Source: Mesorhizobium escarrei (GTDB taxonomy: Bacteria; Pseudomonadota; Alphaproteobacteria; Rhizobiales; Rhizobiaceae). Taken from it: 59,268 nt of DNA. The notes under the pieces are model-generated. The model saw only the letters and a list, made by a program, of their open reading frames with translations. It was not told the origin of the DNA and made no database searches. Positions 16,971 to 26,394 of this stretch are shown one piece after another; position 1 is the first letter of the stretch; each line of letters opens with the position of its first letter. The translations under genes and the position numbers were made by a program. The DNA lies in contig NZ_CAKXZT010000146.1 of assembly GCF_935825525.1 (NCBI RefSeq), positions 1 through 59,268 of the forward strand, given 5' to 3'.

Positions 16971-18149
16971 TTGCGGTGGTGCTTTGTTTCTCCTGGATGC
17001 ACATCGACTCAGGTCCTCGCCGGCGATACCCGCTCATCGGGCGGTGCTGAAGCACAGATAGCTCATCTTGCCGCGGCTCTTGTGGGTATGGGCCACGAGG
17101 TAGGCCTCATATATGGCGACGGGCAAACGCAGTCTGTCAGCCAGATTTCGGGGGTCATGTGCATCGCAGCCGCACCGGCGTGGCGATTCCCTGCAAGTCT
17201 CCCAGCATTCTGGCGAGCCATGGACACGTTGCGCCCGGAGGTTCTCTATGCGCGCCTTCCAACTGATTTTCTTTGGCTCATGGGCCTTTTTGCCAGATCC
17301 CGTCGGGATACCCGCTTCATATATGCCCTGGCCAGCGATCTTCATTGCACGCCCTGGACCGCTTACGATCACAAGAAATGGTTTCACGCTCCGCTCTTCA
17401 GCCTTGGCATGCGAAGTACCGATGTGATTGCGGTTCAGCACCACCAGCAATCGGCCACCCTCAATCCGCATTTGCGAGAGCGCTCGGCACACGTGCCGAA
17501 TCTGGTGCGCTCGGTCTGCGAACATCCTCGCGCCTACGACACGACCACCATTGATGCGATCTGGATAGGGAAGATTCGCAGTATCAAACAGCTTCATCTC
17601 TTTCTGGATTTGGCGGAAGCTATGCCCAGCCTGCGCTTCGCAGTGGTCGGTGGCTTCGATCCCACCGAAAGCAGCATGCTACAGGAGGCGCTCGTACAGC
17701 GGATCCGCAAACTTAAGAACCTGACCTTCTACGGCCCGAAGCCCGACGACGAGGTCATTTCCCTGCTTTCGAAAGCCAAAGCTCTAGTAAATACATCCCG
17801 CGCCGAAGGTTTTCCAAACACTATGCTTGAGGCTTGGAGTGTTGGGGTTCCGGTCGTGTCACTCTCGGTGGATCCCGGAGAAGTGATCGAGCAGCAGGGG
17901 ATTGGCTTCGTCAGCCGAACCGTGACTCAGTTGGTCCAAGATGTGGATAGGATCGTTCGAACGAAGTCGCTCAATCAGCGGTGCGGAGAACTCGCGCTTT
18001 CCTATGTTCGTCGGCAGCATAGCCTCGAGGCAGTGTGCCAGGCTCTGGAAAGGGCTCTTCCCGGAGTGCAGTTAGGCCGGGCGCCCGACCAGGAACGTCG
18101 CGACCCCATCTATGGATCGCAGCTGAATCGGATTCGAAGGCAGGAGTGA
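16971..18149 (+). CDS. Glycosyltransferase family 4, TTG start
   Basis: This is a 392-residue GT-B glycosyltransferase. The acceptor domain opens RWCFVSPGCTSTQ and contains SSGGAEAQIAHLAAALVGMGHEVGLIYG; the donor domain has IWIGKIRSIKQLHLFLDLAEA, FYGPKPDDEVISLLSKAKALV and TSRAEGFPNTMLEAWSVGVPVVSL. The start is TTG 16971, preceded by GGGAG with correct spacing and placing the typical first beta strand at the N-terminus; no upstream ATG fits. It lies 52 bases after the co-polymerase gene and 6 bases before the polymerase-type gene, so the three form one plus-strand operon. Confidence 0.84.
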   Translation: MRWCFVSPGCTSTQVLAGDTRSSGGAEAQIAHLAAALVGMGHEVGLIYGDGQTQSVSQISGVMCIAAAPAWRFPASLPAFWRAMDTLRPEVLYARLPTDFLWLMGLFARSRRDTRFIYALASDLHCTPWTAYDHKKWFHAPLFSLGMRSTDVIAVQHHQQSATLNPHLRERSAHVPNLVRSVCEHPRAYDTTTIDAIWIGKIRSIKQLHLFLDLAEAMPSLRFAVVGGFDPTESSMLQEALVQRIRKLKNLTFYGPKPDDEVISLLSKAKALVNTSRAEGFPNTMLEAWSVGVPVVSLSVDPGEVIEQQGIGFVSRTVTQLVQDVDRIVRTKSLNQRCGELALSYVRRQHSLEAVCQALERALPGVQLGRAPDQERRDPIYGSQLNRIRRQE

Positions 18150-18155
18150 CGAGCG

Positions 18156-19523
18156 GTGCCGAACCTTTATCCTGCTCTACCATCGCCGATAAGCCTGATG
18201 CATGTGGCCTCGGCCGTCCTGCTTGCCATCTTGATGGCTTTGGTGCTGATCCTGTGGGGCGATCCCCGGGCTCCGATCTTGGCCATCGGTGGAGCCGGCG
18301 GCGCCGCCATCGCTGTTTATCTAGTCATACGGCCCTTGAGCGCCCTTTATGTCGCGATCTTCCTTGCGCTGATGCCAATGGCGCTTCGGTTCGGGATTGT
18401 CTACGATGTCGCCGCTAATTCGGCTCTCGCGTTAGCGTTAGGGGCGTGGCTGCTCAATATCATCGTTCAGCGGCAGCACATTCAGTGGAACGCCGTATAC
18501 GTTCTAATGAGCCTCTATCTTGTCTGGGCGGTCGTCACGCTGCTTTGGGCTCCCGATCTCATCCTGGCCCGGAAAGAACTTGTCGCCTATGCCAGTGGGG
18601 TCATTCTGCTGCTACTCATTTCTGAGCAGGTCAGATCGATCGCAGCCATAGACGGATTGATGCGCGTCCTGATGTTGATGGGCTGGATCCTCGTCCTGGG
18701 TGGATTGCACGCAGTTTTCGCGGGCGGTTTCCAGCCTGGTGAGCGACTGCAAGTCTTGGGTATGAACGAGAATCTCTTTGGTGTGGCGCTGGTCCTGACG
18801 CTTCCCGGCCAGATTTGGCCGGTATTGCGCTCGTCCGGCCCGAACCGCGCATTCCACCTGGTCCTCAGTATTTTCTTCATCCTTTGCACCTTGGGTCTCG
18901 TGGCTCTCAGCGGGTCCCGGGGAAGTTCGATCTCGCTCCTGCTCGTGCTGCTCGCGTTCTTCTTCTACAAGCCCATGAGGCCGTTCGGCATCCTCGGAAT
19001 AGTACTGGTGGTTGGCATGTTTACCATTGCACCACTCGCCACGGATGTCCTTGTGCAACGCTTCGAGGATCGTGAGGGCGGAGGTCTGGGAGGACGCGTT
19101 TTGCTGTGGCATGCTAGTTCGCGACTTGTAGCCGACAACCTGTGGACCGGGGTGGGAATTGGCAACGGCCCATCCGAGCTCTACCAATATGTCGCTTCCC
19201 TGACGAGCATCTACGCTGATCGTCCTGCTGTGACGAGTCACAATCCGCTGCTCGAGGTAGCAGTAGAGACAGGCGTGCTCGGCGTCTTTCTCTATGCTAG
19301 TGCCGTAGTTCTCGCCGTATGGCAATTTTTTCGGTACGGCAGCAGATTGCAAACTCACAATGAGCTGGTCGCAAGCTATTTCCCGCTGATGCTCGGTGTG
19401 TCCGTAGGGTACTTCGCCTCCTGGTTGAAGGGCGGAGGCATGGACGCTCATCCGACCTTCTTCATACTTCTCGGACTGCTCGTGTTCCCGGCCCGATTGT
19501 TAGCATCAGGGAGGACTTGCTGA
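18156..19523 (+). CDS. O-antigen ligase/polymerase-like membrane protein (Wzy_C family)
   Basis: This 455-residue polytopic inner-membrane protein has about 11-12 hydrophobic segments, beginning ASAVLLAILMALVLILW and ending PTFFILLGLLVFPARLL. The Wzy_C region is recognised by VALSGSRGSSISLLLVLLAFF, the large periplasmic loop with ENLWTG-like VADNLWTGVGIGNG, and SHNPLLEVAVETGVLGVFLY. Such proteins polymerise lipid-linked repeat units or ligate polysaccharide to an acceptor. Position directly after the co-polymerase argues for the polymerase role (Wzy), but the family does not separate the two by sequence. It starts at GTG 18156 with AGGAG nine bases upstream. Confidence 0.83.
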   Translation: MPNLYPALPSPISLMHVASAVLLAILMALVLILWGDPRAPILAIGGAGGAAIAVYLVIRPLSALYVAIFLALMPMALRFGIVYDVAANSALALALGAWLLNIIVQRQHIQWNAVYVLMSLYLVWAVVTLLWAPDLILARKELVAYASGVILLLLISEQVRSIAAIDGLMRVLMLMGWILVLGGLHAVFAGGFQPGERLQVLGMNENLFGVALVLTLPGQIWPVLRSSGPNRAFHLVLSIFFILCTLGLVALSGSRGSSISLLLVLLAFFFYKPMRPFGILGIVLVVGMFTIAPLATDVLVQRFEDREGGGLGGRVLLWHASSRLVADNLWTGVGIGNGPSELYQYVASLTSIYADRPAVTSHNPLLEVAVETGVLGVFLYASAVVLAVWQFFRYGSRLQTHNELVASYFPLMLGVSVGYFASWLKGGGMDAHPTFFILLGLLVFPARLLASGRTC

Positions 19524-19565
19524 TACGGGCCAACCACGGTTCGCCGGCGTGGACCATTGCCGAGA

Positions 19566-19690
19566 GGTGGCCTTAAAAATCTGGACAATTGGAAAGTGGG
19601 AATTCTGCTGAAAGCGGCGATGATTGCCGCGGATCAGGAGAAGACATGACGAACGGACAGGCGGAACCACACGCCGACTTTCAGCGGCGG
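19566..19690 (+). mobile_element. IS3-family remnant, left copy (end of element plus first codons of orfA)
   Basis: The stretch GTGGCCTTAAAAATCTGGAC followed by a region ending in AAGACATGACGAA matches the sequence at 21656 onward. The ATG opens an IS3-type OrfA: allowing two one-base deletions it reads MTKRTRRNHTPTF. Only the 5' end survives. It lies 197 bases or less after the polymerase gene and directly before asnB, in the same orientation as the right copy. Confidence 0.7.
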
Positions 19691-19720
19691 CAATCGGTGG
19701 CAGAATAAGGAAGTAAGCAC

Positions 19721-21664
19721 ATGTGTGGACTATTCGGCTGGTTCGGCGAGAAACCTCGTAGCGGCGACGAACAGGTCGGGGTTCTATCCAGGCTGCTTCA
19801 GCATCGCGGGCCGGACGATGCGGGCTACGAGAGTGGGGCGGGCTGGGGGCTGGGCTTCCGCCGCCTGAGCATCCTCGACCTGAGCCCGCTTGGCCACCAG
19901 CCAATGGTGTCGCCTGAGGGTCGCTACTGGCTCATCTTCAACGGCGAAATTTATAACTACATCGAGCTGCGGCAGACGTTGGAGCGCGAGGGCGAACAGT
20001 TCCAAAGCGGCTCGGATACTGAAGTGCTGGTTCATCTTCTGGCGCGGGAGGGTGCGCGCGCACTGTGCCGTCTGAATGGCATGTTTGGATTCGCCTTCGT
20101 GGACACCCACGCGCGGACCTTCATCATTGCAAGAGACCGTTTGGGCGTGAAGCCGCTGTACTACCATCTCGGGCAAGGAAGTTTGCGCTTCGCCTCGGAG
20201 CTGAAGGCGCTGCTCGCATGGTCTGACGCCCCGCGTGAGGTGGACCCTGCCGCAGTTGCCGAGTATCTGGCCCTGAATTATCTCTCCACTGACCGGTGCA
20301 TTTTCAAGGGCTATCAAAAGCTCCCGCCCGCACACTATCTGGCAGGGAGACTTGACGAGCCGCACCGCGCCCGATTGGGCCAATACTGGCAGGTGGCTGA
20401 TGAGGAGGCTGGCACAGATGCGCTCTCGTCGGCCCAACTGGACCACCTGTTGGCCCTCCTGACCGACGCCACCCGCATTCGCCTGCGAAGTGACGTTCCA
20501 GTCGGCATTTTTCTGTCCGGCGGCATTGATAGCGGGCTGGTGGCCGCGCTGGCGGGGGAGGCGGCAGAGGGAACGCGCCCGCTCGCGCTCACCGTCGGCT
20601 TTTCCGAGCGTGATTACGACGAGAGCGACTTTGCCCGCGCCACCGCCGAGCGTGCCGGGTTGGAACACCGCCTCATCGTGCAACAGCCTGCCAGCCTCTC
20701 CGATATAGACCGCCTCGCCTGGTTCTACGATGAGCCGTTCGGCGATGCATCCGCGCTGCCTACCTTTGCACTGTGCCAGGCTGCGGCAGAGCACGCGACG
20801 GTCTTTCTGACGGGGGATGGCGGCGACGAGGCGTTTGGCGGCTACCGCCGTTACGTCGAGGCGCAACGGTATCGTTGGCTTGCAGCGTTACCCCCCCCGA
20901 TAGGTTGGGCGATGCGCGGGCTGTCGCAAATGTTGCCGGTTCTTTCATCGTACCGTCACCGCTTGCTGAAAAGTGGGCTGCGGGATGGGGGGTACGCCGC
21001 CGCCTTTGATGGTGTGCCAACCGATCCGGCTCTGCAACTCGCCATCGGCCCCGTTGTGCGCGACCATTTCGCGGGGGCAGGCGCACCGCTCTGGGAGCGG
21101 TGGAGTGCCACGCGCGGGCAAACGATTCAGGCGCGCCAACAGGCACTGGATTACGCGCTGTACCTGCCGGACGACATCCTTGTGAAGATGGACCGAGCCT
21201 CGATGGCGCATTCTATCGAGGTGCGTTCGCCTTTCCTGGACTATCGCGTCGTCGAGTGGGCCGCGAGGTTGCCCCGTGCGGCACTCCTCAACACCCGTGA
21301 GGGCAAACTCCCCCTGCGAAAGCTGGCGGAGCGGCTGTTGCCGACGCAGGTGCAGCGCGGCAGCAAGCGCGGCTTTGGCGTTCCGCTTCGCGCCTGGTTT
21401 CAGCAGCCGAGTGGGCAAACGTTCCTCCGCGAACGGCTGCTTTCCCGGGAGGCGAAGGCGCGCGGCTTCTGGGATGTAACGTGCGTGGAACGCATCATCG
21501 AGGCCCACACCTGGGCGGGTGGGCGAGACTTCGGGCCGCTGTTGTGGCGGTTGCTCTTTCTGGATGCGTGGTCGCGCACCTATGTCGACAGTGATACATT
21601 CTTACAGGGGCCACCCTCTGCAATGGGCAATGGAAACCCACCCCGGCTGAAAGAAGTGGCCTGA
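19721..21664 (+). CDS. asnB: Asparagine synthase (glutamine-hydrolysing)
   Basis: This 647-residue class II glutamine amidotransferase and synthetase begins MCGLFGWF, with Cys2 as the glutaminase nucleophile once Met is removed. RGPDDAG, NGEIYNY and the N-terminal NTN domain run to about 200. The synthetase domain carries the PP-loop SGGIDS (266-271), and LTGDGGDEAFGGYRRY and LPDDILVKMDRASMAHSIEVRSPFLDY are conserved. In polysaccharide clusters such enzymes often amidate uronic acids rather than make asparagine; with the uronate-forming genes nearby that is a reasonable inference. The last few codons, including the stop, lie in sequence shared with the left IS3 remnant, so the tail (about residues 625-647) may be partly element-derived. 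The gene is bracketed by two directly oriented IS3 remnants. Confidence 0.9.
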   Translation: MCGLFGWFGEKPRSGDEQVGVLSRLLQHRGPDDAGYESGAGWGLGFRRLSILDLSPLGHQPMVSPEGRYWLIFNGEIYNYIELRQTLEREGEQFQSGSDTEVLVHLLAREGARALCRLNGMFGFAFVDTHARTFIIARDRLGVKPLYYHLGQGSLRFASELKALLAWSDAPREVDPAAVAEYLALNYLSTDRCIFKGYQKLPPAHYLAGRLDEPHRARLGQYWQVADEEAGTDALSSAQLDHLLALLTDATRIRLRSDVPVGIFLSGGIDSGLVAALAGEAAEGTRPLALTVGFSERDYDESDFARATAERAGLEHRLIVQQPASLSDIDRLAWFYDEPFGDASALPTFALCQAAAEHATVFLTGDGGDEAFGGYRRYVEAQRYRWLAALPPPIGWAMRGLSQMLPVLSSYRHRLLKSGLRDGGYAAAFDGVPTDPALQLAIGPVVRDHFAGAGAPLWERWSATRGQTIQARQQALDYALYLPDDILVKMDRASMAHSIEVRSPFLDYRVVEWAARLPRAALLNTREGKLPLRKLAERLLPTQVQRGSKRGFGVPLRAWFQQPSGQTFLRERLLSREAKARGFWDVTCVERIIEAHTWAGGRDFGPLLWRLLFLDAWSRTYVDSDTFLQGPPSAMGNGNPPRLKEVA

Positions 21665-21860
21665 AGAATCTGGACAGTTGGATAGGTGGGAATGCTGCCT
21701 GAAAGCGGAGATGATTGCCGCAGATCAGGGGAAGACATGACGAAACGGACACAGCGGAAGGCAAAGTGGCGCTGGCAGCGGTCAGAGGGGAGAAGCGGTG
21801 GTCGGATTTGCCCAGCAGTTCGAAAGCTTCAGCAAAAGGAGGGGCTGCCGCTCGTGGCGC
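21656..21860 (+). mobile_element. IS3-family remnant, right copy (end of element plus orfA fragment)
   Basis: From GTGGCCTGAAGAATCTGGAC the sequence parallels the left copy at 19566. ATG near 21737 opens MTKRTQR; after a deletion and frameshift the plus strand reads GKVALAAVRGEK and, in another frame, FAQQFES. These are the conserved early parts of IS3-type OrfA (KVALAAV...ELAQQF). Nothing of orfB remains before the CapK-like gene ends at 21883. Confidence 0.75.
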
Positions 21861-21882
21861 CGTAAGCGCGAACTTCAGACAC

Positions 21883-23280
21883 TTATTGTACAGCAGATGT
21901 GCTGTGCGGCGGCCGAGCAACGAGAGACACCGTATATCGGTACTTGCCTGAGGGCAGCTTCGGAATGGTGTCGACGAACTCGAAGGCCACCTGACATGCG
22001 GATCCCATAACGCGCTGCAGCGAACTGCGGATCTCCGCCAGAGCACCCTCTGGCGGCGACGTGGATGTGACCATCTTCACCAGGATCACGTTATAGTCTT
22101 GCTGGATAATCTGGGTCTTCCTCAGCCAGCCAGAGTTATGCACAACTCCGATGAAGTGTATAAAGAAGTTTCCGGGGATAGTCGAGCCGTCCTCGCGGAC
22201 AAAGGCATCGGTTATGCGACCCGTTACTGTTGTCAGTCTTTCGACGGAGGGCGTCGGGGTTCTGACCATAGCACCGACCACCGCGCGGTCGCCGATCCGG
22301 TAGCGAATAATCGGCATGGCGTAGTTCGTCAGGCACGTGACCAGCACTTCGCCTTCTTCGCCCGGCCCACATGGCTCGCCTGCCTCATCCACGACCTCGA
22401 CAAAATTGCTATAGGTGAAGATTTTCAGCCCTGCTCCGGCCTCGCGCTCGCCGGCGATGCTGCCGACTTCTCGTGAGCCGTAACGATTTAATACCGGGCA
22501 GTCGAAGGCACGCGTGACCTCTTCACGAATGAAGGGATACAGAGTTCCGGCGCTCGTGACGACGCTCCTGATACGGGGCAACTTGATCTGCTCGGCATTG
22601 ATGTAGCGCGCAAGTTCGTAGATGCTTTCGGCGTAAGCTTCGATGATGACCGGGCGCACACGCTGAATTACTCTTACGTAGTTCTGCATGTGTTGTCTGC
22701 TTAGATCGAAGGAGTTGAGGAACGTTTGGTTCCGTATGAAGTTGCTGAGCTTGTTGCGCCATCCTAACGTCCCGAATAGTATGTCGCGGTCCGACCCCCA
22801 AAGTTTGACGAGGGGCTCACCTGCGGTTCGGCCAGCCCAGGAATAGTGCATCTCGGTCAAGGCCTGTCCCATGTCGTTGTAGTAGCGGTCCTGCAGCAAC
22901 GTCACCGGTTCTCCACTGCTTCCGCCCGAGCTGTTCTTGTACCACGCCCTCGAGGCCAGATCATCGCTCTTCAGAAGGTCGAATTTCGTGTGCAACATCT
23001 CCCTGGTAAGCTCCGGCACCTGCCGAAAGCGTTCGAGGTTCACTTGATCGCCGTGCACCACACCAGTAGCGGCCAGCACATCACGGTAATTCGGCACGTT
23101 GCGCGCAGCGTGCCGCAAGAGTTGCGAAAGCCGCTCGTGCTGCTCCTCTCGCTGCCGTGATACCGGCTGACTGTGGAATTCGTGCAAGAAGGAACAATAG
23201 CCGGGGATCGGATTACGAGAAATCCATGTGTCGTAGACCTTCAAGACCGGTGCACGCCAATTAAGCACGGGGCCTCCCAT
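21883..23280 (-). CDS. Phenylacetate-CoA ligase-like adenylate-forming enzyme (CapK/PaaK family)
   Basis: This 465-residue member of the CapK/PaaK branch of AMP-forming ligases has the phosphate-binding loop SSGGSSGEPVTLLQD. VVTSAGTLYP and NRYGSREVGSIAGER form the adenylate site; ARYRIGD-like IIRYRIGDRAVV and the C-terminal lysine region PKLPSGKYRYTVS are present. In capsule loci this family is thought to activate an acid used to acylate the polysaccharide; the substrate is unknown. ATG 23280 overlaps the flippase gene by 20 bases with GGAG about ten bases upstream. Its last codons lie next to the right IS3 remnant, so the C-terminus may have been altered. Confidence 0.8.
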   Translation of the reverse strand: MGGPVLNWRAPVLKVYDTWISRNPIPGYCSFLHEFHSQPVSRQREEQHERLSQLLRHAARNVPNYRDVLAATGVVHGDQVNLERFRQVPELTREMLHTKFDLLKSDDLASRAWYKNSSGGSSGEPVTLLQDRYYNDMGQALTEMHYSWAGRTAGEPLVKLWGSDRDILFGTLGWRNKLSNFIRNQTFLNSFDLSRQHMQNYVRVIQRVRPVIIEAYAESIYELARYINAEQIKLPRIRSVVTSAGTLYPFIREEVTRAFDCPVLNRYGSREVGSIAGEREAGAGLKIFTYSNFVEVVDEAGEPCGPGEEGEVLVTCLTNYAMPIIRYRIGDRAVVGAMVRTPTPSVERLTTVTGRITDAFVREDGSTIPGNFFIHFIGVVHNSGWLRKTQIIQQDYNVILVKMVTSTSPPEGALAEIRSSLQRVMGSACQVAFEFVDTIPKLPSGKYRYTVSLVARPPHSTSAVQ

Positions 23281-24829
23281 CTAGAATGCTCCACAGCAAT
23301 TCGCGATCTGAGCGATTTAAACACAAGAAATAAGCAATTATACTGTAGAATACAGCTATTGTCACGGCCATTGCGCCGAGAGCTAGCCAATTAGGTGGCC
23401 ACCAAAGCTGTGAGATGAACCTGCCGGCGAAGCCGATAGCTAGCGTGCCGAGTGCCCCGGCCGTCAAGGGCGCATAGAACGACCACCAGGGGAGACGCAA
23501 CAGGACCGCGCAGTAGCTAGACAAGAACAGACAATTCTTGATCGTCCACACGATGGCCGCGGCTGCTGCGACCCCGGCTATTCCCCACCCGCTCCAGCGT
23601 GCGAGCGCTATCGCCAGGCCGATATTGGCGAAGCCGAGGGCGAGCGTGACCAGCCCTTGCACTTTGACTCGGTTGTACGCCGTCACTACGTAGAGAAGCG
23701 GCCTGATGGCCAGGTTTACGGCCAAATGACCAACGAGAAGGATCAGCAGCACGTCAAGTTGAGCAAACTCGGGGCCAAGCCACAGATGCAGCAAAGGCCC
23801 GCCAAAGCCGCACAGCAGGCCAACCGGCAGGGCTAGTGCAACCGCAAGGAGCTTGACGGAATGATGAGCGATCCGTCGCATTCCCTCGATGTCGTCTACG
23901 GCGTAGCGCGCCATAATTGCCGGGCTTAACACCGTAGCGACGGCTTCCGTAAGCGTGTGTATCAAAGCAGGGATGAGCAACACGGCACCGTATCGTCCGG
24001 TCATCTCGGCACCGAACATGGCGTTCACAATCAGGAGGTCCACCTGCATCAGCAGGAGTGCGCCGGTCTGATTGACTGCCGACCAGCCGCCCAAATTCGC
24101 AAGCGCCCGAAAATGATGACGGTCGATGCTTCGGTAATTGAGTTGCAACTCCGGCGTCAAGCGCCTCCAGACGACTACATCGCCGGCAAGCCCAATCAAG
24201 GCGGAGATGACGAAAGCCGCTGCGACATGCCAGAGACTTGCCGGCCAGACCATGAAACAGAGTGCTATGGTGCCCACCCGGGTCAGCAACGTAAGTGAGA
24301 GCACGATATTTCGCAGGTCGAAGCGATGCCTGATCAGGCTTGCAACACCGAAATTGCTGCTCAGAATTGTTACAAGGAACGCAGCGCCGACACTTGCAAA
24401 CAGAAACTGGGTCGCACGCTCCAGCCCGGTTGGAACATTGAACAGCGCCGGAAGGAAATAAGTCAGAATGCCGACCGGTACCAACAGGGCGCTACAAGCA
24501 ATTGCCGAAAGCGCTAGGGCTGTGTTGAACGTCCCGTTCGCGCTGACTGTGTTGCCTTGATTCAGGTCTATCGCCAGAAATCGGGTAATCGAAACGTTCA
24601 GGCTGGTTCCAACCAAGGCGCCATACATGACCAGGGAACTTGATAGCGCGATCATCCCGTATGCTGCTACGCCGAGATTACTTACCAGAAACGGAATATA
24701 CCACAGCATGAGAGCTGTGTTCAAAACGACGTAACATGCATTGGATGCCACATTGCTGACGAAGCGGACTCTCGCAACGTCAGCCATCGGCGTTACGGGT
24801 GACGCCGGCATTCGACATGGCATTCCCAT
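23261..24829 (-). CDS. Oligosaccharide flippase (Wzx-like, MATE/MOP superfamily)
   Basis: This inner-membrane protein of about 522 residues with 12-14 hydrophobic segments opens RFVSNVASNACYVVLNTALMLWYIPFLVSNLGVAAYGMIALSSSL, a typical polysaccharide-flippase N-terminus. It would move lipid-linked repeat units to the periplasmic face. Start choice is uncertain: ATG 24829 has GAGGG upstream; ATG 24787 (MADVARVRF) would fit the family N-terminus but lacks a ribosome-binding site; the frame extends to 24877. It is followed by the overlapping CapK-like gene, so the two are probably cotranscribed. Confidence 0.83.
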   Translation of the reverse strand: MGMPCRMPASPVTPMADVARVRFVSNVASNACYVVLNTALMLWYIPFLVSNLGVAAYGMIALSSSLVMYGALVGTSLNVSITRFLAIDLNQGNTVSANGTFNTALALSAIACSALLVPVGILTYFLPALFNVPTGLERATQFLFASVGAAFLVTILSSNFGVASLIRHRFDLRNIVLSLTLLTRVGTIALCFMVWPASLWHVAAAFVISALIGLAGDVVVWRRLTPELQLNYRSIDRHHFRALANLGGWSAVNQTGALLLMQVDLLIVNAMFGAEMTGRYGAVLLIPALIHTLTEAVATVLSPAIMARYAVDDIEGMRRIAHHSVKLLAVALALPVGLLCGFGGPLLHLWLGPEFAQLDVLLILLVGHLAVNLAIRPLLYVVTAYNRVKVQGLVTLALGFANIGLAIALARWSGWGIAGVAAAAAIVWTIKNCLFLSSYCAVLLRLPWWSFYAPLTAGALGTLAIGFAGRFISQLWWPPNWLALGAMAVTIAVFYSIIAYFLCLNRSDRELLWSILDGRPRA

Positions 24830-24993
24830 CCTGCTGCCCTCGTTGGGACCACTGCCGGGCCGACGAAAGCAATCCAATTATCCATGATACAGCGCGCAGC
24901 TCGTATGAGGCGCCAAGATGTCAGCAAAAAACCCATAGCTTGAGTTTGACGCGCAAAACTGGATCCCGCAAGTCGTTTCAAGTCTGACGGGTG

Positions 24994-26151
24994 TCAAGTG
25001 ATGAATGTATCGAAGCGCCGCTTAGCCTCGGCTTCAAGCACAGTCACCGAAGCTTCACGATGCGAAACGCACCTCAACGCGTTTAGCCCACCTAGCAGCG
25101 ATTTGCTGGGGAACATAGGAATCGGCCAAACGCCGCGCTGAGCCATCCCCTCTTGAAACTCCGAGATCAAGTTGTTCAGCCGCAAGTAACTGTGTCGTTG
25201 CTGGAGACAGAATTCCTCCCAAAGCCTGCCCAGATGAGATGAATCTGCGAGAGCCATGTTAAGATTATCGAGACAGGAGAATTCACGTTGAGCTTCTTGC
25301 TTGGAAAGTATGCGAACACCATCATCAGGCGAGTACCGGTGGACAAGCGGCTCACCTATGATTCGTTTATGTTCGACGTCTAGAACGAGCGATGCAGCCA
25401 TTCCTGTATTCCAATCGGCTCCCTTGTTGGGCCAATAGAAAAGGAAGTTTCCAAGCCCATAGAATATTGGTTTGCTCTTGTAGCTCTCGTATGCGCTTAT
25501 CACGTGCGTATGGTGATAGATAACAGCATCTGCGCCAAAATCAGCATAGAGGCGGGCTCTTTGAATTCGTTCCGGAGAAGGTAGCGGAAAATATTCGGCA
25601 CCTCCGTGAATGATAACGATTACGAAGTCAGAAACGGTCTTTTCCTCTATTATCCAGTAATACATTGATGCGATATCTTCTTTTATAACACCCACACGCC
25701 CCGCCTCAACGACGCCAAATTCTTGCTCCGCGACATTGATGAACGAAGCAGAAGTCCCTTGCGCGATGTAGCGAAGCCGGTGAGGTGCTTCTGCCCCTTT
25801 CATTCCAGCACCCAGATGCTCGATATTGTTTTCATCGAGGGCATTTAATGTGTCCTCAAGTCCGGAGATGCCGAAATCCATCATGTGATTATTAGCGAGT
25901 GTTGCCACGGCCAATCCGCTCTGAGCTATAGAGGGCAGGAGATCCTTATTCCCCCTGAGCGCGGGCCCCACCTTCTTTTCGCTCGTCTTTTTAGAAGTTA
26001 TTGGTGACTCGAGATTGAAGATATTCAGGTCTGCCGCGCTCAAAAATCTTCTTGTGGAGCAAGAAAAGATGGCCGGCGAACCGGGCTGTCTTGCAAGCTC
26101 GTTGATGGGGTCCGTCAGCACGAGATCGCCGAGTACATTGATTTTGATCAT
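24994..26151 (-). CDS. CapA/YwtB-like metallophosphatase-fold protein
   Basis: This 385-residue protein of the PGA_cap/CapA family has NVLGDLVLTDP (metal-binding GD), FNLESPIT, LANNHMMDFG and IHGGAEYFP, and ends its core with IYHHTHVISAYE and FYGLGNFLF. These are the metallophosphoesterase-like ligands of CapA, which in Gram-positives takes part in poly-gamma-glutamate capsule formation; in Gram-negative polysaccharide loci its reaction is undefined. No signal peptide or membrane anchor is visible, unlike classical CapA. Its base composition is clearly more AT-rich than the flanking genes, a sign of separate acquisition. An IS5 remnant lies just upstream of its start. Confidence 0.8.
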   Translation of the reverse strand: MIKINVLGDLVLTDPINELARQPGSPAIFSCSTRRFLSAADLNIFNLESPITSKKTSEKKVGPALRGNKDLLPSIAQSGLAVATLANNHMMDFGISGLEDTLNALDENNIEHLGAGMKGAEAPHRLRYIAQGTSASFINVAEQEFGVVEAGRVGVIKEDIASMYYWIIEEKTVSDFVIVIIHGGAEYFPLPSPERIQRARLYADFGADAVIYHHTHVISAYESYKSKPIFYGLGNFLFYWPNKGADWNTGMAASLVLDVEHKRIIGEPLVHRYSPDDGVRILSKQEAQREFSCLDNLNMALADSSHLGRLWEEFCLQQRHSYLRLNNLISEFQEGMAQRGVWPIPMFPSKSLLGGLNALRCVSHREASVTVLEAEAKRRFDTFIT

Positions 26152-26227
26152 CCTGGGTTAGCCTATATCGTCAGCTATGGGGTCCTATGGATAATACTTG
26201 GACCTTCCTGACGTAACGAGCAATACT

Positions 26228-26380
26228 TTAAGAGTCCGTTTTGAGAATCAGGGATGGGCATTTCGTCGGATCATGTTCCCACCCAATGGCGACGAGGATC
26301 ATGGCGTGGGAGACGTCGATGCGCTGTTCATAGCCGCGCCCGAGCCGTCGCCAGCGCGTCATCCATCCGAAGGCGCATCG
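26228..26380 (-). mobile_element. IS5-family transposase remnant (C-terminal end)
   Basis: The minus strand from about 26378 reads FGWMTRWRRLGRGYEQRIDV then SHAMILVAIG, and with one frameshift GGNMIRRNAHP followed by a stop. This is the well-known C-terminus of IS5-type transposases (WIVERTFGWM...RDYE...VSHAMI). The element end lies near the sequence AAGAGTCCGTTTTGAGAATC (26229-26248). Everything upstream of this C-terminal piece is gone; a decayed export gene begins at the break. Confidence 0.75.
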
Positions 26381-26394
26381 TCGTCCGCGAAACT

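Noticed and set aside
19784..20866. Minus-strand open frame of 360 codons
   Set aside because: Antisense to asnB, which carries all family motifs on the plus strand.
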